A DNA stretch of 64,000 bases from positions 1 to 64,000 of the forward strand of contig JAUJNB010000003.1 of assembly GCA_030446545.1 (NCBI GenBank), in the 5' to 3' direction. The notes below the pieces were generated by a model, which saw nothing but the letters and a program-made list of their open reading frames with translations, made no database searches and was not told the origin of the DNA. Below, in pieces: positions 57,015-64,000 of this stretch. The stretch comes from Acidimicrobiales bacterium (GTDB lineage: Bacteria; Actinomycetota; Acidimicrobiia; Acidimicrobiales; CADCSY01). Every line of letters begins with the position of its first letter. Position 1 is the first letter of the stretch. A program made the position numbers and the translations under genes.

Positions 57015-57905
57015 ATGGAGGTCTGGCTCCCGCAGCTCTTCGCCGGGCTGGGTGTGGCCGCGGTGCTGTTGCTGATCGCCCTCGGGCTGACCTTCACCTT
57101 CGGCCAGATGAACGTCATCAACATGGCCCACGGCGAGTTCATCATGGCCGGCGCCTACACCCCCTACGTGCTCCAGGGGGTGATGGGCGCCGGCCTGGCC
57201 GGGGTGGCCTTCGGCCTGGCCCTGCCGGTGGCCTTCCTGGTGACCGGGATGCTCGGCCTGGTCCTCGAACGCGTCCTCATCCGGCGCCTCTACGGTCGCC
57301 CGCTGGACACCCTGTTGGTGACCTGGGGCATCAGCCTCATGCTGCAGCAACTGGCCCGTGACCTCTTCGGGGCGCCCAATGTCCAGGTGGTGGCCCCGGC
57401 CTGGTTGCGGGGCTCGCTGGACCTCGGGCCCGTCACCCTGTCCTATGCCCGGGTGTTCACCATCGCCCTGGTGAGCCTCATCGTGATCGCCGTGGGCATC
57501 TACCTCACCCGCCTGGCCCACGGGCGGCGCATGCGGGCCGTGATGCAGAACCGGCAGTTGGCCGGGTGCAGCGGCATCGACACCAACCGAGTGGACCAGC
57601 TCACCTTCTTCGTCGGCTCCGGTCTGGCCGGCGTGGCCGGCGTGGCCCTCACGCTGCTCGGCCCCGTCGGGCCGGGCATCGGCACCGTCTACATCGTCGA
57701 CGCCTTCCTCGTGGTCATCGTCGGTGGCCTGGGCCAACTCCGGGGCGCGGTGATCGCCGCCGTGGCCCTCGGCCTGCTCAACTCCTTCCTCGAGTACGGG
57801 AGCACCGCCAGCCTGGCCAAGGTCGGGGTGTTCGCCGCCATCGTGGTGTTCCTCCAGTTCCGGCCCCAGGGGTTGGTGGCCCTGCGCACCCGAGCCCTGA
57901 CCTGA
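57015..57905 (+). CDS. urtB: Urea ABC transporter permease UrtB
   Basis: A 296-residue LivH/UrtB-type permease with about eight TM segments. It starts MEVWLPQLFAGLGVAAVLLL and contains the conserved TFTFGQMNVINMAHGEFIMA (about residues 29-48), the LLVTWGISLMLQQLARDLFG region and QNRQLAGCSGIDTNRVDQLT (about residue 177), a coupling-loop motif of this family. The C-terminus is VVFLQFRPQGLVALRTRALT. It is 13 bp after urtA and overlaps urtC (TGATG). Confidence 0.93.
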   Translation: MEVWLPQLFAGLGVAAVLLLIALGLTFTFGQMNVINMAHGEFIMAGAYTPYVLQGVMGAGLAGVAFGLALPVAFLVTGMLGLVLERVLIRRLYGRPLDTLLVTWGISLMLQQLARDLFGAPNVQVVAPAWLRGSLDLGPVTLSYARVFTIALVSLIVIAVGIYLTRLAHGRRMRAVMQNRQLAGCSGIDTNRVDQLTFFVGSGLAGVAGVALTLLGPVGPGIGTVYIVDAFLVVIVGGLGQLRGAVIAAVALGLLNSFLEYGSTASLAKVGVFAAIVVFLQFRPQGLVALRTRALT

Positions 57906-59077
57906 TGGGCGCCGAGGTCGTGGCCGGGAACGACACGGCCGGTGCCACGCCGGACCAGTCCACGCCGGACCAGTCCACGCCGGACCAGGCGGGGCCCTCG
58001 GGCCGTCGTCGGCTCCTGCGCCAGGCTGCGGTGGTGGCCGCCACCGCCGCCGTGGTGGTGATCCTGCCGCTGGTGGTCTCGGAGTTCCGCCTGGCCCTGT
58101 TGTCCAAGTACCTGGTCTTTGCGGTGGTGGCCATCGGCCTCAACCTGGCCTGGGGCTACGGTGGGATGTTGAGCCTCGGCCATGGCGTGTTCTTCGGCCT
58201 GGGCGCCTACTGCACCGGCATGTACCTGAAGCTGGCCGACGCCGGCTCGGGCCTGCCCGACTTCATGGGCTACAACGGGGTGACCTCGCTCCCCTCCATG
58301 TGGGCGCCGTTCCGCCACGCCTGGTTCGCCCTGCCGGCCGCGGTGCTCCTCCCCATGGGAATCGCCGCCCTGCTCGGGGCCTTGGTGTTCCGGCGCCGGG
58401 TGCGGGGCGCCTACTTCGCCCTGCTCACCCAGGCCCTGGCCGCCGCCTTCGCCATCTTGTTGGTGGGCCAGCAGGCCCTCACCGGGGGGACCAACGGGCT
58501 GACCAACTTCAGCACCGTCTTCGGCCTGGAGCCCGGGAACCCCCGCACCACCCAGATCCTCTTCTTTGCCGCCGCCACCACCCTGGCCGTGGCCTTCCTG
58601 GCCGTGCGCCAGATCGTCACGAGCCGCTTCGGGCGCCTGTTGGTGGCCGTGCGCGACGGCGAGGACCGGGTGCGCTTCCTCGGCTACGACGCCACCCGGG
58701 TCAAGGTGGTGGCCTTCGCCCTGTCGGCCGGGCTGGCCGGGCTGGCGGGTGCGTTGTTCGTGCCCATCGTCGGCATCGTCTCGCCGGCCGACGTGGGCGT
58801 GGTCCCCTCCATCGAGATGGTGGTGTGGGTGGCCATCGGTGGGCGGGCCACCCTGGTCGGCCCCATCATCGGGGCTCTGGTGGCCAGCTACGCCAACACC
58901 ACGCTGAGCGAGTGGTACCCCGACGGATGGCTGTACCTGCAAGGGGCGCTGTTCGTGGTGGCGGTGGTGTGGGCGCCCCGAGGGCTGGCCGGACTGGCCG
59001 ACAAGTTCCGTCGCCTGCCCCGGCGACAGCCGTCCGGTCGACCGTCGGAGGTCGCCGTGGGTGCGGCGTCGTCCTGA
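57905..59077 (+). CDS. urtC: Urea ABC transporter permease UrtC
   Basis: A 390-residue LivM/UrtC-type permease. The cytoplasmic N-terminus carries TPDQS repeats, then TM segments and the family core LVFAVVAIGLNLAWGYGGML, LSLGHGVFFGLGAYCTGMYL (about residue 85), LTGGTNGLTNF and RFGRLLVAVRDGEDRVRFLG, with GYDATRVKVVAFALSAGLAG and FVPIVGIVSPADVGVVPSIE. The final APRGLAGLADKFRRLP is typical. ATG overlaps the urtB stop; the stop overlaps urtD. Confidence 0.93.
   Translation: MGAEVVAGNDTAGATPDQSTPDQSTPDQAGPSGRRRLLRQAAVVAATAAVVVILPLVVSEFRLALLSKYLVFAVVAIGLNLAWGYGGMLSLGHGVFFGLGAYCTGMYLKLADAGSGLPDFMGYNGVTSLPSMWAPFRHAWFALPAAVLLPMGIAALLGALVFRRRVRGAYFALLTQALAAAFAILLVGQQALTGGTNGLTNFSTVFGLEPGNPRTTQILFFAAATTLAVAFLAVRQIVTSRFGRLLVAVRDGEDRVRFLGYDATRVKVVAFALSAGLAGLAGALFVPIVGIVSPADVGVVPSIEMVVWVAIGGRATLVGPIIGALVASYANTTLSEWYPDGWLYLQGALFVVAVVWAPRGLAGLADKFRRLPRRQPSGRPSEVAVGAASS
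57946..57987 (+). repeat. 15-bp tandem repeat in the urtC N-terminus
   Basis: CACGCCGGACCAGTC occurs at 57946-57960 and 57961-57975, with a partial third copy to 57987. It encodes TPDQS units in the cytoplasmic N-terminal extension. Confidence 0.85.
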
Positions 59078-59910
59078 TGCCCGCCCTGTTGCAGGTCACC
59101 GGCATCGAAGTCGGCTTCGACGGCGCCCTGGCCCTCGACGGCGTCGAGTTGGCCATCGACGAGGGAGAGATCCGCTTCCTGATCGGTCCCAACGGTGCCG
59201 GCAAGACCACCCTGATCGACGTGATCACCGGCCTCACCCGGCCCTCGAACGGATCCGTCCTCTTCGACAGCCACGAGTTGGTGGGTCGACGGGAGCACCA
59301 GATCGTCGGCCTGGGCGTCGGTCGTACCTTCCAGACGCCGAGTGTCTTCGAACAGCTCACCGTGGCCGAGAACCTCGATCTGGCCGCCCATCACCGGTCG
59401 GGCCTGGTCGCTCTGATGCGTCGCCGCCGGGGTGTCACCCCCGAGGTGGCCGAGGCCCTCGAGGCGATCCAGCTCGCGGACCGGGCCGAGGAGCAGGCCG
59501 GGGTCCTGTCGCACGGCCAGAAGCAGTGGCTCGAGATCGGCATGTTGCTCGTGCAGTCGCCCCGCCTGTTGCTGCTCGACGAGCCGGTGGCGGGCATGAG
59601 CGCCGAGGAGCGCACGGCCACGGGCGAGCTCATCCAGCGCATCGCCGAGCGCTGCACCGTGGTCATCGTCGAGCACGACATGGAGTTCCTGCGCCGCTTC
59701 GCCCGGCGGGTGAGCGTGATGCACGAGGGCAGGGTGATCAGCGAGGGCTCGGTCGAACGGGTCAGGGCCGACCCCCTGGTCCAGGAGGTGTACCTCGGGC
59801 GCAGCCGCGACCGGCGGGGCCACGACCCTGCGTTGGACCCGGTCCTGGCGGCCCGGGCCGCGGTGGACGCGTCCCCACCGGAGGAGACCACGGAGGTGGG
59901 GTCCCGGTGA
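59077..59910 (+). CDS. urtD: Urea ABC transporter ATP-binding protein UrtD
   Basis: A 277-residue ABC ATPase (LivG-like). Walker A is LIGPNGAGKTTLIDVITGLT (about residue 34), the Q-loop region is GRTFQTPSVFEQLTVAENLD, the signature motif is the degenerate LSHGQKQWLEIGMLL typical of UrtD (about residue 147) and Walker B is RLLLLDEPVAGMSAEER (about residue 165), with the switch His in VVIVEHDMEFLR. ATG overlaps urtC; it overlaps urtE by 4 bp. Confidence 0.93.
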   Translation: MPALLQVTGIEVGFDGALALDGVELAIDEGEIRFLIGPNGAGKTTLIDVITGLTRPSNGSVLFDSHELVGRREHQIVGLGVGRTFQTPSVFEQLTVAENLDLAAHHRSGLVALMRRRRGVTPEVAEALEAIQLADRAEEQAGVLSHGQKQWLEIGMLLVQSPRLLLLDEPVAGMSAEERTATGELIQRIAERCTVVIVEHDMEFLRRFARRVSVMHEGRVISEGSVERVRADPLVQEVYLGRSRDRRGHDPALDPVLAARAAVDASPPEETTEVGSR

Positions 59911-60605
59911 TCCTCTCGGTCAAGGGACTCGACGTGGCCTACGGGCGGGCGCCCGTGCTCCACGGCATCGATCTCGAGATCCCCGACGACGGCTTCGTGT
60001 GCCTGCTGGGGCGGAACGGGGTGGGCAAGACGACGCTGCTCAACACCGTCATGGGGGTCCTGTCCCCGAGCGCCGGCCAGGTCCACCTCGACGGCCGGGA
60101 CGTCACCGGGGCGTCACCCTGTGCCCGGGTGGCGGGGGGCATGGGCTACGTACCCCAGGGTCGGGACGGCTTCTCCCACCTGACCGTGGCCGAGAACCTC
60201 GAGGTCGTCATGGAGGCCAGTGTCCGCGGGGACCGCACCGCGGTGGACGAGGTGCTCGACCGCTTCCCCCGCTTGGTGCCCCTGCTCGGGCGCCGGGCCG
60301 GAAACCTGTCGGGAGGCCAGAAGCAGCAGCTGGCCATGGCCCGGGCCCTGGTGACCCGCCCGAGGCTCCTGGTCCTCGACGAACCCACCGAGGGGATCCA
60401 GCCGTCGATCATCGACGAGATAGAGGACGCCCTGGTCACCCTGCGCCAGGCCGGCGGGCTGGCCTTCCTTCTGGTCGAGCAGTACGTCGAGTTCGCCCTC
60501 CGGCTGGCCGACACCTACGCGGTGATGGAGAGCGGGCGCATCGTGGACACCGGGCCGGCGTCCTCCCTCCACGCCGACGATGCCAGCCGCCTGCTCGCCG
60601 TCTAG
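59907..60605 (+). CDS. urtE: Urea ABC transporter ATP-binding protein UrtE
   Basis: A 232-residue ABC ATPase (LivF-like). Walker A is CLLGRNGVGKTTLLNTVMGV (about residue 32), the Q-loop segment is GMGYVPQGRDGFSHLTVAEN, the signature is NLSGGQKQQLAMARALV (about residue 132), Walker B is RLLVLDEPTEGIQPSIIDEI and the switch region is AFLLVEQYVEFALRLAD. GTG 59907 overlaps the urtD stop (GTGA). No urease or urea amidolyase gene follows in this window; a convergent permease gene is next. Confidence 0.93.
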   Translation: MILSVKGLDVAYGRAPVLHGIDLEIPDDGFVCLLGRNGVGKTTLLNTVMGVLSPSAGQVHLDGRDVTGASPCARVAGGMGYVPQGRDGFSHLTVAENLEVVMEASVRGDRTAVDEVLDRFPRLVPLLGRRAGNLSGGQKQQLAMARALVTRPRLLVLDEPTEGIQPSIIDEIEDALVTLRQAGGLAFLLVEQYVEFALRLADTYAVMESGRIVDTGPASSLHADDASRLLAV

Positions 60606-60608
60606 GCG

Positions 60609-60626
60609 CGGCCGTCCGCCCGGCCG
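60609..60626. terminator. GC-rich inverted repeat between convergent genes
   Basis: CGGCCG-TCCGCC-CGGCCG is a perfect 6-bp inverted repeat just after the urtE stop and before the end of the convergent permease gene. There is no T-tract, so termination is only a possibility. Confidence 0.3.
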
Positions 60627-60639
60627 GTGCGCGGGAGGG

Positions 60640-63219
60640 TCATTCGTGGCGCAAGGCCACGGCGGGCCGGGCACGGGCTGCTCGGCGTCCCGGCCCCGCG
60701 GCGGCCAGGACGCCGACGGCGATGGTCGACACCACGATCACCACCGTCCAGGGCAGCGAGACGTCCGGCTGGGGGAGCGCGCCGAGGCCGGTGGCGAACG
60801 TGCGGTAGAGGACACGTCCCAGGGCCAGGCCGACCGGGATGCCGATGCCCAGACCCACACCGACCAGAGCGAGTGACTGGGCCCGAACCGAGGCGCGAAG
60901 CTGGCGCCCGGTGGCGCCGACGGCGCGCAGCAGTGCCAGCTCACGGTGCCGGGCTCGGGTGGCCACGGAGATGCCCAGCACCAGCCCGCCGGCCATGGCC
61001 AGCACGAACACGCCGACGAGGGCGATGGGGATCGCTCGCACGGCGGCCACGTCGGCGATCTGGGGTGGCCGGACCGGGTCGGGGTAGCTGAGGACGACGA
61101 AGCGGTTGACGTCCCAGGTGGGAAGCTCGGCGGAGATCGAGGAGAGGAACTGTCGGCCGTCGACTCCGTCGCGCAGGTCGATGCCCACGAACGAACCGTC
61201 GGCCCCGACCTCGAACGGGTTCCCCGAACCGGCATCTCCTCCAGCGTCGGGAACGATGGCGTCGACCTCGGGTCGAGTGGCCGCGAAGAAGCGGGTCGGG
61301 AGCAGGGCCCCGGTGCCGAGCGAAGCCCGGTCGGACTCGAAGGGCCCGACCGGCGGCAGCACCACCAGGCCCCCGACCGTCGCCGCCCGCTCGCCGGTGG
61401 ATGTGGCCACCGTCACCTGGTCGCCCACGCCGACGCCGAGGCGCTCGGCGGTGAGGGCACCGAGGCCGATCTCGTCGTCGCCGGTGGGCATCCGGCCCTC
61501 GACCACCGGTACCGGGAGGTCGTCGAAGCCAACCTGCCCGGCGACCACGGGAAGCGTCTCCCCGTTGACGGTGACGCCGAGCGGGAGGGCGGCCAACCCC
61601 CAGGACCGCACCTCGGGACGATCGAGGGTGGCGGCAACCCCGGCCTGGTCGGCTCCGCCGTAGCCGTAGCCGATCATGACGGCGGCGTCGTAGGGCCACC
61701 CGAAGCGTTCCCCTTCGGACACCAGCGTGCCCAGGCTGGTGGTGAACACCACGGTGGCGAACAGCGCGCTCACCGAGGCCACGGCGCCGCCGAGCAGCGC
61801 AAATGAGCCGGCACTGCCCACTGCGGCCCGAACGCCGAGCACGAGGGACGGGCTGGCGGCGCCGGGCAGCGCCTGCCACTGGCGCGACCGCCCAGCGACG
61901 GGGTTGTTCCTGGACCTGGTGGCCACGACCGCGACCAGAACGCAGCCTGCGGCCAGCACCGTGGTCGAGACGCCGAGCACGATCAGGGCCACGACCGGGG
62001 CCAGCCCGAGGCGGCCGGCGGGTTCGAGGACCCGGGCGCTGGCCACGGGACCGAGACCCGAGCCCAGCCAGGCCACGACCAGCGACCCGGCCAGACCGGC
62101 GGCAGCCGACACCGCCAGAGGGATCGCGATGCCGGCCACCTGTTGGGCCCGGACGGTCCCGAGGTGTCCCCAGGTGCGGGCGTCGTCCTCCTGGCGCCGG
62201 GTGAGGCGCGCTGCGCCGAGCACGGTGACGACGAGCGTGGCCGTGCCCGACGCCAGGCTGTAGAGCTGCAGCGCCCGCACCGCCGGGGAGAGCGAGCTTT
62301 GCACCCGCTGGCCTACGTCGGCGGTGACCGAGGGGATGACCGAGAACCCGAGGTCGACGTCTACCAGCGCCTGCGGGAGATGGCTGTTCTCGTCGACGAA
62401 CCGCGCGTCGAGGGCGCTCATCAACGCTGCCACCCCACCATCGCCATCGTCGACCTGCACCGAGAACTGCCGGTAGGACCGGGCACACCCTGGGGGGATG
62501 AAGGCTGCAGCGAGTTGTTCCAGCGATCTGGTGTCGTCCTTGGTGGGGTGAGGCGGGGTGCAGTCGAAGCGGGAGCCCACGTCCGGGCTCACGACCAGCC
62601 GTTGCCGGGGGTAGAGGTCGTCGGCCAGGACCTCATCGGCGAACACTCCGATGCCCACCACCTCCACCGCGCTGCGCCCGATGGGCTCGACCTTGGCATC
62701 GGCCGTGCGCACCGTCCTCAGGGGCGCGTCGCGCCAGAAGGCCAGCGGGAGGATGTCACCCACCTCGAGATCGAGCGACGTGGCGGTCTCCACGCTCACG
62801 AAGGCCTCCCTTCCACCGTGGACCATGCGGCCCTCGTGGATCGCTGGGCGGTCCCGATCGACGTAGCGGCCGTCGGCCGACACCCGCACGTCGGCCGAGT
62901 CACGAGAGACCTCGTTCAGGGTCCGGGGATCGCCGTCGTCAGGGGTCGCATTCAGCCATGCGTCGCTGACGACACCGGCCACGCCTGGCGTGGTGGCGAT
63001 GATCTCCTGGGCTCGGTCGGTGAGGAGGTTGGGATTGACGGCGAGCTCTCCGACCTCGGCCCGGCGCAGGTAGGCCGGGTAGGCGCTCTCGGTGCGCCGG
63101 GCCGCCTCCAGTGAGGCCATGGACACGCCGAGGCCGAGGGCGAGCACCACCGAGAGGCCGAGGAGGCCCCGGCGATGCCGGCGCAACCCGGCCCGGGCCA
63201 ACACCCACGAAGCGCCCAT
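60640..63219 (-). CDS. FtsX-like ABC transporter permease (complete)
   Basis: An 859-residue permease in one frame, with two MacB/FtsX-type halves. The N-terminal TM segment (LLGLSVVLALGLGVSMASLE) precedes a large extracellular domain. TM bundle 1 follows (AGIAIPLAVSAAAGLAGSLV, VVALIVLGVSTTVLAAGCVL), then a second extracellular domain (GLGALTAERLGVGVGDQVTV). The C-terminal FtsX core is IALVGVFVLAMAGGLVLGIS, with ATRARHRELALLRAVGATGR and a final ARPAVALRHE. It is similar in organisation to the permease at 15986, and likewise has no adjacent ATPase. ATG 63219 is supported by TACGGT 6 nt upstream. Confidence 0.8.
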   Translation of the reverse strand: MGASWVLARAGLRRHRRGLLGLSVVLALGLGVSMASLEAARRTESAYPAYLRRAEVGELAVNPNLLTDRAQEIIATTPGVAGVVSDAWLNATPDDGDPRTLNEVSRDSADVRVSADGRYVDRDRPAIHEGRMVHGGREAFVSVETATSLDLEVGDILPLAFWRDAPLRTVRTADAKVEPIGRSAVEVVGIGVFADEVLADDLYPRQRLVVSPDVGSRFDCTPPHPTKDDTRSLEQLAAAFIPPGCARSYRQFSVQVDDGDGGVAALMSALDARFVDENSHLPQALVDVDLGFSVIPSVTADVGQRVQSSLSPAVRALQLYSLASGTATLVVTVLGAARLTRRQEDDARTWGHLGTVRAQQVAGIAIPLAVSAAAGLAGSLVVAWLGSGLGPVASARVLEPAGRLGLAPVVALIVLGVSTTVLAAGCVLVAVVATRSRNNPVAGRSRQWQALPGAASPSLVLGVRAAVGSAGSFALLGGAVASVSALFATVVFTTSLGTLVSEGERFGWPYDAAVMIGYGYGGADQAGVAATLDRPEVRSWGLAALPLGVTVNGETLPVVAGQVGFDDLPVPVVEGRMPTGDDEIGLGALTAERLGVGVGDQVTVATSTGERAATVGGLVVLPPVGPFESDRASLGTGALLPTRFFAATRPEVDAIVPDAGGDAGSGNPFEVGADGSFVGIDLRDGVDGRQFLSSISAELPTWDVNRFVVLSYPDPVRPPQIADVAAVRAIPIALVGVFVLAMAGGLVLGISVATRARHRELALLRAVGATGRQLRASVRAQSLALVGVGLGIGIPVGLALGRVLYRTFATGLGALPQPDVSLPWTVVIVVSTIAVGVLAAAGPGRRAARARPAVALRHE

Positions 63220-63225
63220 CGGGCG

Positions 63226-63231
63226 ACCGTA
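63226..63231 (-). promoter_or_regulatory. -10 hexamer TACGGT for the FtsX-like permease
   Basis: On the minus strand TACGGT precedes ATG 63219 by 6 nt (leaderless-type). Confidence 0.5.
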
Positions 63232-63333
63232 GCGACCCACGTCCTCCCCGAGGAAGGGTGCTGGCCCGTGTCCCACGGTGGTGCTGGCAACCATGCGGGG
63301 ACTGCGCCGACGTCTCCCCGTCCGACAGCTCGG

Positions 63334-63339
63334 TATGCT
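63334..63339 (+). promoter_or_regulatory. -10 hexamer TATGCT for the toxin-antitoxin pair
   Basis: TATGCT precedes ATG 63346 by 6 nt, so the antitoxin message is probably leaderless. Confidence 0.5.
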
Positions 63340-63345
63340 TCTTGT

Positions 63346-63579
63346 ATGACGACGCAGATCGCCGTACGGCTTCCCGATGAGCTCGTAGCCGGGCTCGACG
63401 CGCTGGTGCCTCTCACCCAACAGACTCGATCGTCACTCGTGCGTGCGGCGATCGAGAGCTACGTCTCCCGCCTGTTGAACGAACGGGACGCCGCCATCTA
63501 CGAGCGGCAGCCACTGACGGACGCCGAGCTGGCGTTGTCCGACGACGCCAGCTCCTGGGAGGTGACGCCGCAATGGTGA
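63346..63579 (+). CDS. Ribbon-helix-helix antitoxin
   Basis: A 77-residue protein with an N-terminal ribbon-helix-helix DNA-binding fold (TTQIAVRLPDELVAGLDALV, then PLTQQTRSSLVRAAIESYVS) and an acidic C-terminal tail (LALSDDASSWEVTPQW) of the kind that wraps around MazF toxins. Its last codons overlap the toxin start. Such antitoxins autoregulate their promoter and neutralise the toxin. Confidence 0.85.
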   Translation: MTTQIAVRLPDELVAGLDALVPLTQQTRSSLVRAAIESYVSRLLNERDAAIYERQPLTDAELALSDDASSWEVTPQW

Positions 63580-63881
63580 GGGGGGAGGTGTGGTGGGCGG
63601 TGACCCCCGGTGGCGATCGTCCCGTCCTGGTCCTGACGCGAGACCCGGTGGCCGATCGCATGGGGGCGGTGGTGGTGGCAGCCTGCACCCGGACCGTGCG
63701 CGGCCTGCGCAGCGAGCTTCCGCTCGGTCCTGAGGACGGCATGCCCGAACCGTGCGTCGCCAGCTTCGACAACCTGCACACGGTGCGGCGGTCGCTGTTC
63801 CGGCGGCGCATCACCCGCCTCGGCCCCGAGCGACTGGCCGAGCTCTGCCCGGTGCTGGACGGGGCGCTGGGCTGTCGCTGA
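63573..63881 (+). CDS. MazF/PemK-family ribonuclease toxin
   Basis: A 102-residue endoribonuclease toxin. The N-terminal RGEVWWAVTPGGDRPVLVLT is the MazF/PemK start (usual RGDVWWVxLdP..GRRPVLV). VVVAACTRTVRGLRSELPLG contains the conserved Thr used in catalysis, and SFDNLHTVRRSLFRRRIT is the family D/N-hydrophobic stretch. It is shorter than typical MazF by a few residues. Its ATG overlaps the antitoxin stop by 7 bp. Confidence 0.87.
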   Translation: MVRGEVWWAVTPGGDRPVLVLTRDPVADRMGAVVVAACTRTVRGLRSELPLGPEDGMPEPCVASFDNLHTVRRSLFRRRITRLGPERLAELCPVLDGALGCR

Positions 63882-63900
63882 GCCGCTCGCTCGCTGAGGG

Positions 63901-64000
63901 TCAGCCGGGCTGGAGCGCCGGCTCCTCGGGGGTGGTGAGCAGCAGATCGTGGAGCTCGTCGCGCAGGTCGAGGAACTGGGGCGTGCGCTTGACGGCAGGA
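63901..64000 (-). CDS. C-terminal fragment of an unidentified gene (partial)
   Basis: On the minus strand a frame enters from the window edge and ends with TGA at 63901-63903: AVKRTPQFLDLRDELHDLLL then TTPEEPALQPG. It has a natural protein-like composition, and it is convergent with the toxin gene 19 bp away. Too little is visible to name a family. Confidence 0.5.
   Translation of the reverse strand, partial: PAVKRTPQFLDLRDELHDLLLTTPEEPALQPG

Noticed and set aside
57946-57987. Short tandem repeats in urtC as the start of a CRISPR-like array.
   Set aside because: The unit is 15 bp with no spacers, lies inside the coding frame, and no cas genes are nearby.

Overview
The window is very GC-rich, densely coded DNA from an actinobacterium, most likely class Acidimicrobiia. 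That placement is inferred from the gene set: an XPB-type DNA repair helicase beside a helicase-associated partner, BldD- and BldC-like regulators, class II DAHP synthase, an F420-type luciferase-like oxidoreductase, and GDWD-type ectodomain repeats. I saw no rRNA, CRISPR array, insertion sequence or prophage. The only RNA gene found is a tRNA-Ala(GGC).

Layout. 1-8.2 kb, plus strand: helicase-associated protein, XPB helicase, small membrane protein, MoxR ATPase with its VWA partner, histidine phosphatase. 8.3-12.4 kb, minus strand: GH15 glycosidase, DAHP synthase, sigma-70 factor. 12.6-15.9 kb, plus: NuoF-like flavoprotein, nadD, rsfS, F420-type oxidoreductase. 16-26.6 kb, mostly minus: a large FtsX-like permease, a decayed MNT-HEPN toxin-antitoxin pair, a beta-propeller protein and alpha/beta hydrolase, tRNA-Ala, leuS, a scrambled regulator/MMPL junction and a PAC2 protein. 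26.8-40.3 kb is mainly housekeeping: thioredoxin-TPR, comEA-comEC, folP-like, holA, rpsT (opposite), lepA, hrcA, dnaJ, rsmE, bldD-like and hemW. 40.3-46 kb: a pseudokinase with an ectodomain, a BldC-like protein, cpaB and cpaE/tadZ-like genes and a damaged phoH-like gene. 46-55 kb: mfd, a SurA-like isomerase, mazG, enolase and an FtsB/DivIC-like protein. 55.2-60.6 kb: DUF2237 and a complete urea ABC transporter urtABCDE. 60.6-64 kb: a second large FtsX-like permease, a MazE/MazF-type pair and the tail of a further minus-strand gene.

Two features run through the whole window. First, many conserved single-copy genes (XPB, aroG, leuS, mfd, lepA, holA, folP, rpsT, rsfS) are broken by small indels, often at G or C runs, while their protein sequence continues correctly in another frame. 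This is far better explained by consensus indel errors in the assembly than by biology, so I annotate those genes as single loci. A few loci are damaged differently, with missing or shuffled segments (24.2-25.6 kb, 18.4-18.8 kb, 45.2-46.1 kb); these could be real decay or misassembly. Second, many starts are preceded by a TANNNT -10 hexamer only 6-9 nt upstream, the signature of leaderless transcripts. This rule settles several otherwise ambiguous starts (aroG, leuS, rsfS, BldC, both FtsX permeases).

Functionally the window combines DNA repair (XPB pair, Mfd), translation and proteostasis (LeuS, RsfS, LepA, S20, HrcA/DnaJ, CnoX-like thioredoxin, SurA-like PPIase), DNA uptake (ComEA/ComEC), central metabolism (enolase, DAHP synthase, NadD), c-di-GMP-linked regulation (BldD-like) and nitrogen acquisition (Urt).
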